A stretch of DNA of 64,000 nucleotides. It comes from Bacteroidetes bacterium UBA2475 (GTDB lineage Bacteria; Bacteroidota; Bacteroidia; B-17B0; Aurantibacillaceae). The DNA lies in the NCBI GenBank assembly GCA_002342065.1, contig DDPF01000012.1:372001-436000 (forward strand), in the 5' to 3' direction. This document shows positions 61,890 through 64,000 of this stretch, piece after piece. The notes beneath the pieces are model-generated. The model worked only from the letters and a program-made list of their open reading frames with translations, was not told the origin of the DNA and made no database searches. The translations under genes and the position numbers were made by a program. Each line of letters starts with the position of its first letter. Within the stretch, counting starts at the first letter, position 1.

Positions 61890-62850
61890 TTTTATTCCTC
61901 CATTCTATTAGCTTTAAAAGTCCTTCGGTTAAATTATATTTGTATTTAAACCCTAATTCCTTTTCCGCTTTCACGGCACTGCCTATCCTGTTTTGAACAA
62001 GTGACCTTGCGTCATCAGCACTGTAGGGTTTGTAGGTAACTTTTAATTCTGATTTTTTGAGTTGTAAGATCAGGTCGCAAAGACTTTTTATTGAGGTTTG
62101 TACTTCGGTTCCAACATTATAAAATCCATGATCGATATTACTTTTTAATGCATCTACGTTACAGCGCGCTACGTCTTCAACATAAATAAAGTCATATGCC
62201 TGACTGCCATCACCGTTTATTACCGGCGCTTCGTTTGCATCGATCTTGTTCAGCATAATAGGAACAACACCTGTGTATGCGGCGGTTTGATCCTGATGAG
62301 GACCATAAACATTCATATATCGCAAGCCAATAACTTTTAAACCATATCGATCGTTAAAAGCTGTTGCCATTGCTTCACCGGCAATTTTTGTGGCCCCATA
62401 AAAATTTTTATTGTTGAACGGATGTTCCTCTGTCATTGGCAGTTGAACAGCATCGCCATAAACAGAAGCTGAAGAAGACCAGATCAATTTTTTGATCTTA
62501 TTATTTACACAAGCTTCAAGCACATTAAAAGTTCCTGCAATATTAACTTCAAAAGCAGTACGCGGATAATCTTTACAATGCAATAACCACATGGCAGAAA
62601 GACAGATAACGTAATCCATACCTTGCATTGCTGTATTTAGAATATCAATTTCGCGGATATCTCCACCAATTGGAAAGACCTTGCATCGTTTATCCTTTAA
62701 TGATTCAATAAGGTATTCTTTTTTTCCACGCGCAAAATTGTCGTAAACAATAACTTCAGCTACATCTTCTTTTAATAGCTCGGCAACCACAAAACTTCCA
62801 ATAAAGCCTGCGCCGCCTATTACCAATATTTTACTGTTCTTTATCTCCAT
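61882..62850 (-). CDS. NAD-dependent epimerase/dehydratase (UDP-sugar)
   Basis: 322 aa from the ATG at 62850; a longer form from 62925 would run into the ABC transporter gene and adds no domain. ILVIGGAGFIGSFV Rossmann motif, SSSASVYGDA catalytic Ser, YGATK (YxxxK), LRYMNVYGPHQ and YDFIYVEDVARC. Typical GalE/WbpP-type extended SDR for nucleotide-sugar epimerisation, about 28 nt downstream of the wzt-like gene. Probably makes one of the repeat-unit sugars. Confidence 0.9.
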   Translation of the reverse strand: MEIKNSKILVIGGAGFIGSFVVAELLKEDVAEVIVYDNFARGKKEYLIESLKDKRCKVFPIGGDIREIDILNTAMQGMDYVICLSAMWLLHCKDYPRTAFEVNIAGTFNVLEACVNNKIKKLIWSSSASVYGDAVQLPMTEEHPFNNKNFYGATKIAGEAMATAFNDRYGLKVIGLRYMNVYGPHQDQTAAYTGVVPIMLNKIDANEAPVINGDGSQAYDFIYVEDVARCNVDALKSNIDHGFYNVGTEVQTSIKSLCDLILQLKKSELKVTYKPYSADDARSLVQNRIGSAVKAEKELGFKYKYNLTEGLLKLIEWRNKNA

Positions 62851-62878
62851 ATTTAAATTGTAAAAACGTATTTGTTTA

Positions 62879-64000
62879 TTAAACTTTTTTATAGTTCCAT
62901 TTTGTTTCTGGTTCAATATAACCATGCATGGCTTCCCAGGGATAATCTTCGTTTGTATTATAACTTATTTTATCTACTTTGAACTGATAAATATTTTCTA
63001 ACCAATCTATCGTAACGCCATTACTGAAATAATGCAAGCCTATTGTTACCTTGTAATTATTTGGAAGAAATTTAAGATCAAAAACCGCTTCTATTTCGTG
63101 TAAACCTTCATCAAAAGTACGACTTACATATTTTGAATTTTTGCTTTCAACAGAAAATACTATTGGCTCGCCTAAAGAGGTTGCAACACTAATATTAATA
63201 ACGGCATCTTTGATCTGTTTATTAACTTCTAAAATTAGTTTTACCTTAAAAGGTTGATTAAATGCAAACCTGGTTAGCGAGTTATCATTTAGATCGGTTA
63301 ATATTATCTTTCTGAAAAAAGCTTCGCCGGTACTGATCTCTCTATAAAAATCGTGTGGAATAGTTCCATCTGATTGTAATTGCTTATCATCATTTAAATA
63401 TTCTTCAACTATATCTTTTGTAGTTCCAATTTTTAATAAACGGCCGTTTTTTAAATATATGCCTTTGGTACAAAGTTGTTTAACGGCCAATAGATTGTGG
63501 CTAACAAATAAAACAGTTCTGCCACTTTCAGAAACTGAGCGCATTTTACCGAGGCATTTATCCTGAAATTCCTGATCACCAACAGACAATACCTCATCAA
63601 CGATCAAAATTTCCGGCTTTAAGTGTGCAGCCACAGCAAAGGCCAATCGTACGTACATACCAGAAGAATAACGTTTAACCGGAGTATCTATATATCTTTC
63701 AACGCCACTAAAATCCAATATTTCGTCAAAGTTCTTTCTTATTTCAGCCTTTGTCATACCAAGTATTGCGCCATTCAAAAAAACGTTTTCGCGGCCGGTC
63801 AAGTCGGGATGGAAGCCCGTTCCTACTTCCAGTAAACTGGCAACTCTTCCTTTGATCTTATATTCGCCAACTGTGGGTGAAGTTGTTCTTGATAATATTT
63901 TTAACAAAGTAGATTTTCCGGCACCGTTCTTACCTACAATTCCTAATACATCACCTTGATCAACTGAAAATGAAATATCTTTTAATGCCCAAACATATTC
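62879..64000 (-). CDS. Wzt-like ABC transporter ATP-binding protein, 5' end missing
   Basis: Partial: at least 374 codons, continuing beyond the right edge. The Walker A GIVGKNGAGKST sits just upstream of 63907, so the TTG there is internal. Then VERYIDTPVKRYSSGMYVRLA (signature region), ILIVDEVLSVGDQEFQ (Walker B), and RTVLFVSHNL. After the ATPase (to about residue 210 of the visible part) comes a beta-rich C-terminal domain of about 140 aa (INISVATSLGEPIVFS and HEIEAVFDLKFLP) that matches the Wzt C-terminal carbohydrate-binding domain. In Wzm/Wzt systems this domain recognises the capped chain end for export. Wzm should lie to the right. Confidence 0.93.
   Translation of the reverse strand, partial: EYVWALKDISFSVDQGDVLGIVGKNGAGKSTLLKILSRTTSPTVGEYKIKGRVASLLEVGTGFHPDLTGRENVFLNGAILGMTKAEIRKNFDEILDFSGVERYIDTPVKRYSSGMYVRLAFAVAAHLKPEILIVDEVLSVGDQEFQDKCLGKMRSVSESGRTVLFVSHNLLAVKQLCTKGIYLKNGRLLKIGTTKDIVEEYLNDDKQLQSDGTIPHDFYREISTGEAFFRKIILTDLNDNSLTRFAFNQPFKVKLILEVNKQIKDAVINISVATSLGEPIVFSVESKNSKYVSRTFDEGLHEIEAVFDLKFLPNNYKVTIGLHYFSNGVTIDWLENIYQFKVDKISYNTNEDYPWEAMHGYIEPETKWNYKKV

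Noticed and set aside
8501..64000. Insertion sequences, integrase or phage genes marking a genomic island
   Set aside because: No transposase, integrase, tRNA or long direct repeat was recognised, although the locus looks mosaic by content.

Overview
The window is AT-rich bacterial DNA from a member of the Bacteroidota. The evidence is a seven-repeat SBBP propeller protein with a type IX secretion-like C-terminus, TAnnTTTG-type -7 elements upstream of genes, no Shine-Dalgarno signals that I could pick out, and protein families typical of that phylum. I cannot name a genus. No rRNA, tRNA, CRISPR array, transposase or integrase is visible.

Left flank (1-8481). The window opens with the 3' end of queG, then a secreted propeller protein on the plus strand. 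A leftward group follows: a 116-aa secreted protein, a PadR regulator, a PspC-domain membrane protein and a serine beta-lactamase-like hydrolase. Their promoter region holds a near-perfect inverted repeat that could be the PadR operator. A divergent TerC-family gene closes this part.

Right part (8501-64000). Fifty-two consecutive genes all lie on the minus strand, with no gap above 29 nt and many start/stop overlaps. They form one very large surface-polysaccharide (O-antigen or capsule type) locus. Transcription enters from beyond the right edge, where a Wzt-like ABC transporter ATPase is cut by the window end. No Wzx or Wzy was seen, which fits ABC-dependent export. From 5' (right) to 3' (left), the modules are: Wzt, a sugar epimerase, a GT2, a methyltransferase and a GT-C membrane protein; a carbamoyltransferase with a 49-aa DUF5989/SxtK-like protein and an SxtJ-like protein, flanked by SGNH proteins and an MBOAT; an aminotransferase, AsnB and two methyltransferases; an N-acetyl sugar amidotransferase with a WbmS-like deacetylase-fold protein, an LpxD-like acyltransferase and a HisH/HisF pair; glycosyltransferases with a second AsnB and a second MBOAT/SGNH pair; a GT/methyltransferase/SDR/ATP-grasp/HAD block; a GT2, a NeuD-like acetyltransferase, an RffA-like transaminase, a DUF6056-like membrane protein and a third AsnB; a heptose-type cassette (kinase, SIS isomerase, epimerase, nucleotidyltransferase); a third MBOAT/SGNH pair with a second amidotransferase and a GT-deacetylase fusion; and finally methyltransferases, a FemAB-like transferase, WecB and a GT.

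Taken together the locus predicts a heavily decorated, nitrogen-rich glycan with amidino, carboxamide, carbamoyl, O-acyl and O-methyl groups. The most interesting points are the pairing of both amidotransferase genes with deacetylase-fold genes, the NodU/DUF5989/SxtJ module, the HAD/ATP-grasp/degenerate-SDR block, and the heavy use of TTG and GTG starts within overlapping gene junctions.
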